From positions 121,185-185,184 of the forward strand of contig NZ_JASGBP010000005.1 in NCBI RefSeq assembly GCF_030053345.1: a stretch of 64,000 bases of DNA, written 5' to 3'. The notes beneath the pieces were generated by a model. The model ran no database searches and was not told the DNA's origin. It saw only the letters and a program-made list of their open reading frames with translations. The DNA is from Flavobacterium sedimenticola. Its GTDB lineage: Bacteria; Bacteroidota; Bacteroidia; Flavobacteriales; Flavobacteriaceae. A program made the position numbers and the translations under genes. Each line of letters starts with the position of its first letter. The first letter of the stretch is position 1. This document shows, one piece after another, positions 17,589-26,528 of the stretch.

Positions 17589-18592
17589 GATAAATCGTCT
17601 TCATTCAAAAAATCCCATTGGGATTTGTCTTTGGTCAATTGTCTTCCGATTACTTTTTCGAAATCGGCAGCGGAAATACCATATCCTTTCGGTTTTTTAC
17701 TTTCTAAATCGGCAAAAGTAAGGGTATGTCCTTGCGGTAGATTTTTATTAAGGGCCAATGATTTTTCAAAAATACTTTTGAGTTCGTTGAAAGCCGCATT
17801 GTTGTTTTTATGAATAGGATATTGCAAAGCCGAATGGATGTCGTGAACGGCTTCGACCAACTGTTTGGTTTCTTCCAAGGTGAGCGAAGCTATGGCATCC
17901 GGGCCGAACATGGTACGGTGAAAAACCACATGAAACTCTAGGATTTCGGCACCTAATGCTACGGCAGCTATGCCTGTCGCCATTTTAGCCGAATGATCGG
18001 AAAAACCGATAGGTATGTTATAGCGTTGTTTTAATTCGGCTATCACATTCAATCCGTATTGCTCCGGTTGTGTCGGATAGGCCGTAGTGCATTGCAAAAT
18101 AGAAAATTGGCTTTTTTTGCTGTTCAGAAAAGCAACGGTTTGATCCAATTCGGCAAAACTGCTCATCCCTGAAGAAAGAATAATAGGCTTTCCGGTTTGG
18201 GTAATTTTTTCGAGTAACAGGAAATTATTGACTTCGCCCGAACCCACTTTATAAGTATGAACGCCTATTTCTTCTAACCAATCTACAGCCAGATTGCTGA
18301 ACGGCGAACAGATAAAATCCAAACCCACTTCGTCACAATGCTGTTTGATGCCTTTCCATTGGTCCAGTGTGAATTCCATACGCTTCCAATAGTCGAAACG
18401 CGTGGCATCTTCTTTGGAAAACTGTACCCGAAAAGGTTCATGAATACTGCTTTCGGCCTCGGCCAAGTGCATTTGAAACTTAATGGCCTGAACGCCGGTT
18501 TTCGCCACGGCATCAATGTAGGAATGTAAAATTCCCAAACTGCCCTCGTGCGCTTGGGCAATTTCGGCTATTAAATAAGGTTTGCGGTTCAT
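17585..18592 (-). CDS. neuB: Nonulosonic acid synthase (NeuB family)
   Basis: A 335-residue TIM-barrel synthase with a C-terminal SAF (antifreeze-like) domain, condensing a ManNAc-type sugar with phosphoenolpyruvate. Seen: IAEIAQAHEGSLG, CSPFSNLAVDWLEE, IILSSGMSSFAELD, LQCTTAYPTQPEQYGLN, GFSDHSAKMATGIAAVALGA, and the SAF part SLALNKNLPQGHTLTFADLE. The usual IIEKHF motif reads LEFHVVFHRTMFGPD here, with Phe220 in place of the Lys. ATG 18592 is chosen; the TTG one codon earlier is not needed. Operon order NeuB-NeuC-NeuA supports the call. Confidence 0.87.
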   Translation of the reverse strand: MNRKPYLIAEIAQAHEGSLGILHSYIDAVAKTGVQAIKFQMHLAEAESSIHEPFRVQFSKEDATRFDYWKRMEFTLDQWKGIKQHCDEVGLDFICSPFSNLAVDWLEEIGVHTYKVGSGEVNNFLLLEKITQTGKPIILSSGMSSFAELDQTVAFLNSKKSQFSILQCTTAYPTQPEQYGLNVIAELKQRYNIPIGFSDHSAKMATGIAAVALGAEILEFHVVFHRTMFGPDAIASLTLEETKQLVEAVHDIHSALQYPIHKNNNAAFNELKSIFEKSLALNKNLPQGHTLTFADLESKKPKGYGISAADFEKVIGRQLTKDKSQWDFLNEDDLS

Positions 18593-18622
18593 CAAAATCG
18601 ATTGTAACGGAAGTAAAAGTAA

Positions 18623-19534
18623 CTATTTTTCCGGTTTCCAATATATTTTTGTTTCGTTTAATTTAACGTAAGCCTCATAGGCTGTGACCGTCAGTGCGTT
18701 TCTGTAGCGGATTAATTTCGGCACAGCCAACAGTAAATCGAGTAATGCCAAAATCAAGGGAGCAATCACTTTGAGTTGGCCTTTGAAAATTTTACCTTTA
18801 CACTGCATCCAAAGCGAATACGCTAGGAGTCTGGGAATCTTCAACAAGGGCAAAAACAAAAAATAATTGTACCAATCGGCTCGAATAGCTCTGCGGTAGC
18901 GAAAGGCAAAAGCGGTATTGTTTTTAGCTCTTTCTTGTAAATCCACCCGGTGTTGTACTAAGATTTGGGGCACATAATGCACTTCCCATTTCCTTTTAAA
19001 CAATTGAAAAGCCGCAAAATTTTCTTCGCCGTAAAACTCGTACCATTCCGGATAATTCGGAATCTCGTGCCAGGCCTTCATGCGCCAAATATGACCACAG
19101 CCGATAAAACTTTTGACTTGATGTGGTCTTTCAGTAGTATTTAGGTAATCGCTTGGCGTTTTACTCCAAAAAATTCGGGCGGCAATCAAACCACAATGGG
19201 GATGTTGCTCGAAATAATCTATACTGATGTGCCAGGGATTTTCGGTAAGAAAATGGGCATCATCATCCAAAGAAACCGCATAATCGGCATCGGTTTCGTT
19301 GAGCATTTTATTCCGGCAATAAAGATAGCCTTGGGCCATTTCATTGCGATACACTTTGATTTGCGGAAATTGAGTCTGCACCTTTTCAAAAGTACCGTCG
19401 GTGGAGCCGTCGTCAAAAACCACACAAGAAACCTCATCATTCCATAAATACTGAATTTTACCCAGCGTAAACAACAAATCATTGCAGCGGTCTTTTGTTG
19501 CAATCAGTATGGCTATTTTGGGTTTACCCTGCAT
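18623..19534 (-). CDS. GT2 family glycosyltransferase
   Basis: A 303-residue GT-A enzyme. The first strand is KIAILIATKDRCNDLLFTLG, the nucleotide-binding region has FDDGSTDGTFEK, and the metal site is VSLDDDAHFLTE near residue 90. A later WYEFYGEENFAAFQLFKRK block holds the GT2 acidic pair. One or two hydrophobic stretches near residues 200-250 may attach it to the membrane. It is the first of three GT2 genes in a row; spacers are 3 to 42 bases. Confidence 0.87.
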   Translation of the reverse strand: MQGKPKIAILIATKDRCNDLLFTLGKIQYLWNDEVSCVVFDDGSTDGTFEKVQTQFPQIKVYRNEMAQGYLYCRNKMLNETDADYAVSLDDDAHFLTENPWHISIDYFEQHPHCGLIAARIFWSKTPSDYLNTTERPHQVKSFIGCGHIWRMKAWHEIPNYPEWYEFYGEENFAAFQLFKRKWEVHYVPQILVQHRVDLQERAKNNTAFAFRYRRAIRADWYNYFLFLPLLKIPRLLAYSLWMQCKGKIFKGQLKVIAPLILALLDLLLAVPKLIRYRNALTVTAYEAYVKLNETKIYWKPEK

Positions 19535-19537
19535 GGT

Positions 19538-20554
19538 TTAATAGTTTTGAGCGACTTCTTTTGGCAAGCCCTTGGCTTTATAAAAATAGCGTCGCACCCA
19601 CTTTTTATCGAAGAGTTTGGTAAAAAGGCGGTTTTTGATAAAAAAAGAAAAGGTGTTGGGCACATATGACCGAGAAGAGGGTTGCAAAGTCACAACGGGT
19701 ACTTCTGCCACGGCATTGTTCTGTATGGTTTCTGCCATCCAATCCTCCGCTACATTGCCCATATGATAGGCATAGTTGTCTACCGTTGTCAAACGCCAAA
19801 GACCTTTGCTTAGTGGCTTTTCATCGAGATAGCGTTCCGTATCGGCACCCAATTTAAAACCCAAATACGTTTTAATTTCACCGAACAATTCTTTTTTGTA
19901 AGTCGCCACAAAATGCCCCGAACCCACTACTGCCCTTGCCTTATTTTGGTCCAACGTAAGTGTCCATTTTAAATAATCGGGATTGTAGTCTTCTCCCCAA
20001 CCAATACTATAATAAAACTTTTTAAACGCTTCCGGGTTTTGGAGCGGTGTAAATTTTAAATTCGAAGAAAACCAGTGGTCAAAAATTAGATTGCCCGAAA
20101 AATATTCGAACATTCTGATTTGCGGCACGATACCGACGACACCGGCTTGCGGAAAGTGATTAAAAACCGATACGGTTTCTTTTTGCCAATCTTTTAAAAA
20201 TAAAACATCCGCATCGGATATGGTTACCAATTCGATATTGTTTCCGGTTACCCCTTTTAAGATGGCATTTATTTTTCCTAAGTTTTCGGTGTGTATTAAC
20301 TCCTGAATTTTTTGGGCTTCAAATAGTTGGTTTAAATAGTGTACCACTTCTTTACTGCTGCCGTTATTTACCACGGTGATCATGGTTTTGGAGTGCACCG
20401 ATTGGATTAATGAATTGAGACAGTGTTGCAATACCGTAAAAGAATCTTTGAAATAGCCTTCGGCATGGGGAATATAAACCGGAACAATTACCTGATGAAT
20501 GTAATGGCTCTTTTCTAAAGGCTTGTCTTTATGCGGATTAAATCCAACTCTCAT
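19538..20554 (-). CDS. GT2 family glycosyltransferase, copy A of a tandem pair
   Basis: 338 residues, exactly the length of the next gene upstream, and clearly its paralogue. Both begin MRVG-x-NP and share HQVIVPVYIP, EGYFKDSF and VVNNGS; by hand count a little over half of the first 100 residues match. The metal site is ISDADVLFL (DxD). A late YHMGNVAEDWM block is also shared by the pair. The extra N-terminal 20 residues before the first strand mark both as one subfamily. Donor unknown; divergence suggests the two add different sugars or act on different acceptors. Confidence 0.84.
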   Translation of the reverse strand: MRVGFNPHKDKPLEKSHYIHQVIVPVYIPHAEGYFKDSFTVLQHCLNSLIQSVHSKTMITVVNNGSSKEVVHYLNQLFEAQKIQELIHTENLGKINAILKGVTGNNIELVTISDADVLFLKDWQKETVSVFNHFPQAGVVGIVPQIRMFEYFSGNLIFDHWFSSNLKFTPLQNPEAFKKFYYSIGWGEDYNPDYLKWTLTLDQNKARAVVGSGHFVATYKKELFGEIKTYLGFKLGADTERYLDEKPLSKGLWRLTTVDNYAYHMGNVAEDWMAETIQNNAVAEVPVVTLQPSSRSYVPNTFSFFIKNRLFTKLFDKKWVRRYFYKAKGLPKEVAQNY

Positions 20555-20596
20555 GATGGTATTCTTTTGTGGTGCTAATGTATTGAAAATGCTCAG

Positions 20597-21613
20597 TTAA
20601 TAATACTTAGCTTCTTCTTTTTTTAACCCTTTGAAACGAAGAAAATTTTTCCAAAAGAGCTGTCGCGAAAACAATATCTTTCCGAAAACATTCATTTTAA
20701 ACCCATTCAGAAGCGGAGAAAAACGAACGACAACCTCTTGCGGTGCCGGAACTTCTTGCCGTTCCTGTTGAAGCCGATTCAATTCTTCTGTCATCCAGGC
20801 CTCTGCTACATTTCCCATGTGATAGGTGTAATTTTCGGCTGTGGAGAGTCGCCAATACCCTTTTCGCACAATAGCGGTGTCAATGGCATCCATTACTTTT
20901 TTGCCCAACAAAGTATTGACGTTCCCGAAACCACACTCAGGTAATGCTTTTCGTTTGTAGGTGCACACATAATGTCCGGCACCAACCACTGCCGAAACTT
21001 GATCATGATTCACGGTCAAATATTTTTGCAGATGAATCGGGCGCAGTTCCATAGGATTTCCGATACTATCAAGGAAACGGACCATAGCTTGGCTGTTTTT
21101 GACTGCGGTAAACCGTAGGGAGCGAGAAAAAAAGCAATCAAAAAAGATATTTTCAGTTAAGCGTTTAAAAGCTCTGGAATTGGGAGTGGTACACACGGCT
21201 CCCGCTTTGGGAAACGCATTAAACACCGTATAAACTGCCTGTTGCCAACCGTTCAAGAAAAGCACATCCGCATCGGCTACAGTTACCCAGGGAAAAGATG
21301 ACCCCATCAACGCTTTATTGACCGCATTTACCTTCCCGATATTGGGCGTGTGCAGCAATTCGTGAATGGAACCTTTCTGATACAAATCGTGCAAATACGA
21401 CACCACTTCGGAACAAGAACCATTATTAACCACAGCAATATAGGTTTTGGCGTGACATGTTTTCAGTAAAGAAGCCAAAGATATTTTAAACACTTCGAAA
21501 CTGTCTTTAAAATAGCCCTCATTATCGGGAATATACACCGGAACAATTACCTGATGAAAATAATCCGATAGCGGTAATGATTGGCCTATTTTAGGATTCG
21601 TTCCTACTCTCAT
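20597..21613 (-). CDS. GT2 family glycosyltransferase, copy B of a tandem pair
   Basis: 338 residues, paralogous to the downstream gene. It has HQVIVPVYIP, EGYFKDSFEVF, VVNNGSCSEVV, the DxD site VADADVLFLNGW and YTYHMGNVAEAWM. The ATG overlaps the upstream GT4 stop (ATGA). The middle part, around residues 165-235, differs most between the copies, which is where GT2 acceptor contacts usually lie. It likely acts in the cytoplasm on a lipid-linked glycan. Confidence 0.84.
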   Translation of the reverse strand: MRVGTNPKIGQSLPLSDYFHQVIVPVYIPDNEGYFKDSFEVFKISLASLLKTCHAKTYIAVVNNGSCSEVVSYLHDLYQKGSIHELLHTPNIGKVNAVNKALMGSSFPWVTVADADVLFLNGWQQAVYTVFNAFPKAGAVCTTPNSRAFKRLTENIFFDCFFSRSLRFTAVKNSQAMVRFLDSIGNPMELRPIHLQKYLTVNHDQVSAVVGAGHYVCTYKRKALPECGFGNVNTLLGKKVMDAIDTAIVRKGYWRLSTAENYTYHMGNVAEAWMTEELNRLQQERQEVPAPQEVVVRFSPLLNGFKMNVFGKILFSRQLFWKNFLRFKGLKKEEAKYY

Positions 21614-22770
21614 GGTGTGACATCATTTTCCAGACAATTCCGGTACTTCTGTTGTATGGCCGAAAATTGATACTCGGCTAAATACCGTTGTCGGTTGTTT
21701 TGTGCAATTTCGTGAAATGCTTCATTAGGCAACGCATTTACAGCGGCTAAGCTATCAAAAAAAGAGTGCTGATGGTTAATTTGGAACCAAAAATCATTTT
21801 TTGTTCCGGCCAATCGCTCTTTCATGGCACCTACCTCGGTAGAAATAATCAGCCTGCCCGAAGCCATGGCCTCCAAACCCACCAATGGTCCTGATTCTTC
21901 GTGAGAAGGAATGATTAAAACGGAAATTGGAGCAAAGAACAACTGGAGCTCATCGGGATGTGATTGTCCCAGATACCGAATATTATCGTAGCCTTTTATA
22001 GTTTCAAGCACTTCTTGTTGTAATGGCCCATTACCGGAAATCCGTAATTGGCCTTCCGGATAATTTTGAAAAAAACGAATCAATTCGAGGATTCCTTTTT
22101 CGGGACTGAGACGTCCCAAATAGCCAAAAACCATTTTCTTTTCCGGAATGGGTAAGGCCAATAATTTTTGTTCTTCCTGAGCACATTGATCGATAATCAC
22201 ATAAGGCAGTGGCAATTGACGATTGAGGTTCAAGGCATTCGCCTGTGAATGATGGATGAAACCGGTCGCTTTTTTCAAAAAATCGAACATTTCAGGTTGT
22301 AATGTGCGTATGGTACCGGTAGTTCTAATCCAAAAGGGTTTCTTTTGACGCGCACTGATTTCCAATGCGGTTTTCAAATAAGCGCTGCTGGGTTGCACAC
22401 AAGCAATAACCACATCGGATTCGGTTATACACCGAGTTACTATAGCTTCTTTTTTCTTTTCAAAATCAAAAAAACTTTTTGAAACGGCATTTTGAACATA
22501 GGCATACGGCTGTTGTTTTTTCTTATTTTTGAGATACATCACATACGCCCAAAACCGAATAAAACAAGAACTTTTATAAAGTTCTTGTTGAAAAGAAGTA
22601 GCCGAGACTAAGGGTAAATTGCGCAGGGCATAACTTTTTCGGGTAAAATATTTAGTCGATACTATCGAAATTTCGTAGTGATTGGAAAGCGATTGGGCAA
22701 TAATATTGACTTCGACATCTCTTCCGCCAAAATCGCCAATAGGCCCGAACAAAAGCAATTTCTTTTTCAA
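21610..22770 (-). CDS. GT4 family glycosyltransferase (probable TTG start)
   Basis: About 386 residues if translation begins at TTG 22770 (KKKLLLFGPIGDFGGRDVEV), eleven bases after the upstream methyltransferase stop. The only ATG in frame, at 22845, would add a leader unlike the family and overlap that gene by 64 bases. Motifs: the acceptor loop GPIGDFGGRDVEVN, MVFGYLGRLSPEKGILELIR and SHEESGPLVGLEAMASGRLI with the two acidic residues. It ends in an ATGA overlap with the GT2 pair. Substrate unknown. Confidence 0.8.
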   Translation of the reverse strand: MKKKLLLFGPIGDFGGRDVEVNIIAQSLSNHYEISIVSTKYFTRKSYALRNLPLVSATSFQQELYKSSCFIRFWAYVMYLKNKKKQQPYAYVQNAVSKSFFDFEKKKEAIVTRCITESDVVIACVQPSSAYLKTALEISARQKKPFWIRTTGTIRTLQPEMFDFLKKATGFIHHSQANALNLNRQLPLPYVIIDQCAQEEQKLLALPIPEKKMVFGYLGRLSPEKGILELIRFFQNYPEGQLRISGNGPLQQEVLETIKGYDNIRYLGQSHPDELQLFFAPISVLIIPSHEESGPLVGLEAMASGRLIISTEVGAMKERLAGTKNDFWFQINHQHSFFDSLAAVNALPNEAFHEIAQNNRQRYLAEYQFSAIQQKYRNCLENDVTP

Positions 22771-22781
22771 TACAAATCGGT

Positions 22782-23483
22782 TTAGGGATTGATTTGATAC
22801 AGCAGTAAATATTTGTCGTTGTACTTGCCGTTGCCCTCGGTACAATTTTCAAAAATTTCATCAATCGGATACTTCCAATTAAAAGGTTCCAACTCCAAAT
22901 TAATAGTCCGCCAAAATCCGATAACCCCATTATCTTGGTTGTGGGTTGTATTTTTAAAACTGGTCGTCAGTAAATACTTGGAGCCGCTTTTTTTGATATT
23001 TTTAAGCGCGGCGATAATCTGTTGGTTTTTTAAATGCACCAGTAAATCGCGGCATAGTATCAGATCGACTTTGGGTAAATCGTCGTTGATGATATCGATT
23101 TCCCGAAAAGCAATATGCTCGGAAGCAAAAGCGGCATTGTTCTTTTTGATTACATCGGCTACAATATCGCCTCCGATGTATTGAATTCCGGTTAAATCTA
23201 CTTTTTGCATCCAAAAGAAATCGCCGCAAGGCAAATCCAACAGACTTTGAATCTTATATTTTTGAAATAAAACGGGCAACTGTTCGATGAGCGCTTTGGT
23301 TTGTTCTAAATCGGATCCCGAACCTGATTTAGAAACATTGTGATCGTTACTGCTCCGGGTATTGAATAAATCGTGTCGGTAAATTTTTGTAAACACACGT
23401 TGGTTGTACCAACGACTTTTTGTAAACAGCCGGTTCAACAACAATCGTAAACGTTTTTTGACCGATGATTTCAGTTTTCTCAT
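22782..23483 (-). CDS. Class I SAM-dependent methyltransferase linked to the second Wzt
   Basis: A 233-residue methyltransferase. After a basic N-terminal helix (about 40 residues) and the SGSGSDLEQTKALIEQLP segment comes motif I LLDLPCGDFFWMQKVDL, then YIGGDIVAD and the motif IV-like VDLILCRDLLVHL. The pattern fits a subfamily often found next to glycan export genes. It lies 12 bases downstream of the second Wzt gene, mirroring the first Wzt, which is also followed by a methyltransferase. Terminal methylation of the exported glycan is a reasonable guess but inference. Confidence 0.78.
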   Translation of the reverse strand: MRKLKSSVKKRLRLLLNRLFTKSRWYNQRVFTKIYRHDLFNTRSSNDHNVSKSGSGSDLEQTKALIEQLPVLFQKYKIQSLLDLPCGDFFWMQKVDLTGIQYIGGDIVADVIKKNNAAFASEHIAFREIDIINDDLPKVDLILCRDLLVHLKNQQIIAALKNIKKSGSKYLLTTSFKNTTHNQDNGVIGFWRTINLELEPFNWKYPIDEIFENCTEGNGKYNDKYLLLYQINP

Positions 23484-23495
23484 GTCGTTGTTTTT

Positions 23496-24776
23496 TTATA
23501 GGACATCCCAAGTAGATTTGAGCGCTACATGGCCGTGCAATCTCGGATTGATGTCTCTGATAATATTCATTTGCAAAGCGTCTATAATTTCGATAGCCAT
23601 GAAATTTTCGGCAGTAAAAACTTTAGAAGTATCGTTATAATTAACAACGACCAAATTGATATTGTATTGGCCTTTCATAAGATTCAACGCATTAATCTTA
23701 ACTCTGATTATGGCACTGCTGTCTTTTTTATCGATAGTAAAACCCGACAAATACGAAGAAACTACCGAAATGATATTGCCGAAAGGGTCCACAATTTTCA
23801 ATTCGAAAACATACTGTTTAAAATCGATTTCATGCGTGCCGATGGCCTGTAAGTCGATAACAATATCTTCTCCGGAACGAAAGGCATTTTTGGAATGAAG
23901 CTGATCATTATACACTTGACCCGTTACTTCAAACACCTCGTCTCCAAAGCTTACCATGGCGTTGCCGGATACAGCCTTGTTGCCCAATTCCAAATATCGG
24001 GTAATGGAATCGGTAATAGTCCCATCAAAAATGACACTGCCTTTATCGATGACCAAACCATGCGTACACAAACTCTGAACTGCCGTCATGTTGTGACTCA
24101 CAAATAAGACTGTTCTTCCTTGACCTTTGCTAATGTCACCCATTTTGCCCAAACACTTTTTTTGAAACTCGGCATCCCCAACAGCTAAAACCTCATCTAC
24201 AATTAAAATTTCGCTTTCCAAATGGGCCGCTACTGCAAAAGCCAAACGCACATACATCCCTGAAGAATAGCGCTTTACCGGGGTATCAATGTAGCGCTCT
24301 ACGCCCGAAAAATCGATAATTTCATCCAGTTTACGGGTAATTTCTTTTTGACGCATCCCCAAAATGGCGCCATTGAGATAGATGTTTTCTTTACCCGAGA
24401 GTTCCGGGTGAAAACCTGTTCCGACTTCGAGCAAGCTGGCAATTCTGCCTCTCACTTTAATCGCTCCGGTTGTGGGTGCGGTGACTCGGGACAACAGTTT
24501 GAGCAAGGTACTTTTACCGGCGCCGTTTTTCCCGATAATGCCTACGGCTTCACCCTGATTAATTTTGAAATTAATATCGCGTAAAGACCAAACAATATCG
24601 CTTTCTCCTTTACTGCTTCGATCATTAGCTTCTCCGATTTTCAGAAACGGATCTTCTTTTCCTCTGACCTTAGTGAGCCAAAAACGCTCTAAATCGCGCG
24701 AAACGGTACCCGTACCAATCTTTCCGAGTTGGTACATTTTGGATAAATTTTCGACTTCTATAACGGTTTGACTCAT
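23496..24776 (-). CDS. wzt: ABC transporter ATPase for polysaccharide export (Wzt), second copy
   Basis: 426 residues: a nucleotide-binding domain (about 1-250) and a C-terminal domain (about 255-426). Walker A GKNGAGKST lies at 82-90, the signature YSSGM at 170-174, Walker B ILIVDE at 190-195 and the switch His in VSHNM at about 228. Over residues 59-237 I count 9 differences in 179 positions against the first Wzt, but the C-terminal domains share no alignable sequence by eye. That domain in Wzt proteins of the O9a type binds the finished glycan end. No second permease gene accompanies this copy. It sits between a GT2 and a methyltransferase gene. Confidence 0.92.
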   Translation of the reverse strand: MSQTVIEVENLSKMYQLGKIGTGTVSRDLERFWLTKVRGKEDPFLKIGEANDRSSKGESDIVWSLRDINFKINQGEAVGIIGKNGAGKSTLLKLLSRVTAPTTGAIKVRGRIASLLEVGTGFHPELSGKENIYLNGAILGMRQKEITRKLDEIIDFSGVERYIDTPVKRYSSGMYVRLAFAVAAHLESEILIVDEVLAVGDAEFQKKCLGKMGDISKGQGRTVLFVSHNMTAVQSLCTHGLVIDKGSVIFDGTITDSITRYLELGNKAVSGNAMVSFGDEVFEVTGQVYNDQLHSKNAFRSGEDIVIDLQAIGTHEIDFKQYVFELKIVDPFGNIISVVSSYLSGFTIDKKDSSAIIRVKINALNLMKGQYNINLVVVNYNDTSKVFTAENFMAIEIIDALQMNIIRDINPRLHGHVALKSTWDVL

Positions 24777-24827
24777 GTAATTCGGTAATGAATGAACTTA
24801 AAAAAGTAATATTCAAAAATAAGGACT

Positions 24828-25718
24828 CTAATTTATTTTCAAGGTACTAAATACGATTCTTTTCAGGAATAGTAGATACCGATACGGTAAGGCCAATCGA
24901 AAGTAAATTTTAGAAATCGTAAAAAAATAACCGAAGGCTTTCTTGTTTTGCAGGAAAGCTTTAGACAATTTTTCGACTAACTGTATGCGTTGTGCTTTGT
25001 TGAAATAGGCGTTTTTATGTTGGAGCAAGTAGGTGTAGAATTGTAAGGCCGCTTCGGCTTTGAGTTTGAAATTATCAGTACTCCCTGAGATACTGCTGCT
25101 TGACACTCTGATTTTGACGATGGCTTCATTAATAGAATATATCTTTTTAAAATCGGAGAACTCTAACACCGCTAAAATATCCGAATACCAAGCTAATGGA
25201 AGCTCACGGAACCCTATCGTCAAAACACGATTTCGGTTAAATATATATTCGCTCAGAGAACTTCTCTTGCCGCTGAACAACAAATCGACAGCATTTTCCA
25301 ACGGGTCATGTTGGTACACCGGAGAAGTAACACCGTCCTTTTCATCAATCTTAACGGTAGCAAATCGAACCACATGGGCTACTTTTTGTATGGCTGCCAA
25401 ATGGTCATAAAAAGTCGCCACTACATGGCTGTCTAATACATCATCATCCCCTAAAATCATGAGCCATTCTTCGTCTTGTATCATAGACAAACAACGATTC
25501 CAATGTCTCACCAATGATGTTTTGCCGAGATTGTCTTCAAATTTTTGATACACTATCGGAAAATGCCTTTCGTATTGTTGAATGAGCGGCTCAGGGTCAA
25601 CAGGTCCGGCGTCATTCCCAATGTAAACGACAAACCGTTTATTGGTTTGAGCGTGCAGCGACTCAAGCGTCGCCTCAAAAAATTGAAATTTGTAATACGG
25701 AATGACAATGGCTAACAT
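24828..25718 (-). CDS. GT2 family glycosyltransferase
   Basis: A 296-residue GT-A enzyme. It begins LAIVIPYYKFQFFEATLESL, has DNLGKTSLVRHWNRC and a metal site MILGDDDVLDSHV near residue 95. The C-terminal 60 residues are basic and hydrophobic (ISKIYFRLALPYRYLLFLKR), which may anchor it to the membrane. Its ATG overlaps the upstream methyltransferase stop (TAATG). It is the third member of the Wzt-methyltransferase-glycosyltransferase module of the first Wzt. Confidence 0.87.
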   Translation of the reverse strand: MLAIVIPYYKFQFFEATLESLHAQTNKRFVVYIGNDAGPVDPEPLIQQYERHFPIVYQKFEDNLGKTSLVRHWNRCLSMIQDEEWLMILGDDDVLDSHVVATFYDHLAAIQKVAHVVRFATVKIDEKDGVTSPVYQHDPLENAVDLLFSGKRSSLSEYIFNRNRVLTIGFRELPLAWYSDILAVLEFSDFKKIYSINEAIVKIRVSSSSISGSTDNFKLKAEAALQFYTYLLQHKNAYFNKAQRIQLVEKLSKAFLQNKKAFGYFFTISKIYFRLALPYRYLLFLKRIVFSTLKIN

Positions 25719-26527
25719 TAGGTAAACAAATGCTTGATAAATTTAAAAGGTCGCAGTAGCGTATGTCCCAGTTTATATGTTGTACTTTGATAAACATACC
25801 GCACTTTACTGTCAATTTCAGCATTCACAAATGAATTGCCGTCGAACAGGCTCGCTTTTTGACGTGCAAATTCGACATCCGCAGCGATAGCAATGAGGTA
25901 CAACGGTGGAATGTGTTGTGTTTGCACTTCGCTGTAATTACCGGTAAATATTGCTATCTTTTCTGACGCATCATCCTGAATCAGGGAATTGCCATTAACA
26001 TATTCCTGTGTCAGCAACTGCAAGTTGGCAAAATGAGCGGCGATTAAATCGACGAACTCCTGTTTGTACAATTCTTTGACATGAAACTTGTTTTTAAAAT
26101 TTCGGGCATCGGAATAGTACAATTTATCAGGTGTAGAAATAATCAACATCCCGGAAGGTTTTAACACCCTTTTAATTTCGGAAAGCATTTCACGATGCTT
26201 ATCGTGATGTTCGATGGTTTCAAAACTAACGACCACATCGACCGAGTGATCCTGTAACGGAATGGCAGCGGCGCTACCCTCCTGAAAGGAGAGATTCTCT
26301 CTTTTGTATTTTGCTTGGGCTTTGGTCACCGTATCGGCATCAATATCAACTCCGTATACACGGGCAGCGGTTTTGCTCATAATGGCGCTACCGTAACCTT
26401 CACCGCAAGCGATATCCAGCACGGTTTTATCAGCGATGTAGGGTGTGAGCAGACTATAGCGATGCAAATGCTCTACAGCGTCTCGGGTATAAATATAGGT
26501 TTCTAATCGTTCGCCTGTCCAACTCAT
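25718..26527 (-). CDS. Class I SAM-dependent methyltransferase linked to the first Wzt
   Basis: A 269-residue methyltransferase. Motif I is VLDIACGEGYGSAIMSKTA, followed by YGVDIDADTV and VVVSFETIEHHDKHREMLSE; this resembles methyltransferase domains that finish ABC-exported O-antigens. It begins one base after the first Wzt gene. In E. coli O9-type systems a methyl (or phosphate-methyl) cap stops chain growth and is read by the Wzt C-terminal domain; a similar job is plausible here. There is no kinase domain, unlike WbdD. Confidence 0.8.
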   Translation of the reverse strand: MSWTGERLETYIYTRDAVEHLHRYSLLTPYIADKTVLDIACGEGYGSAIMSKTAARVYGVDIDADTVTKAQAKYKRENLSFQEGSAAAIPLQDHSVDVVVSFETIEHHDKHREMLSEIKRVLKPSGMLIISTPDKLYYSDARNFKNKFHVKELYKQEFVDLIAAHFANLQLLTQEYVNGNSLIQDDASEKIAIFTGNYSEVQTQHIPPLYLIAIAADVEFARQKASLFDGNSFVNAEIDSKVRYVYQSTTYKLGHTLLRPFKFIKHLFT

Positions 26528-26528
26528 G

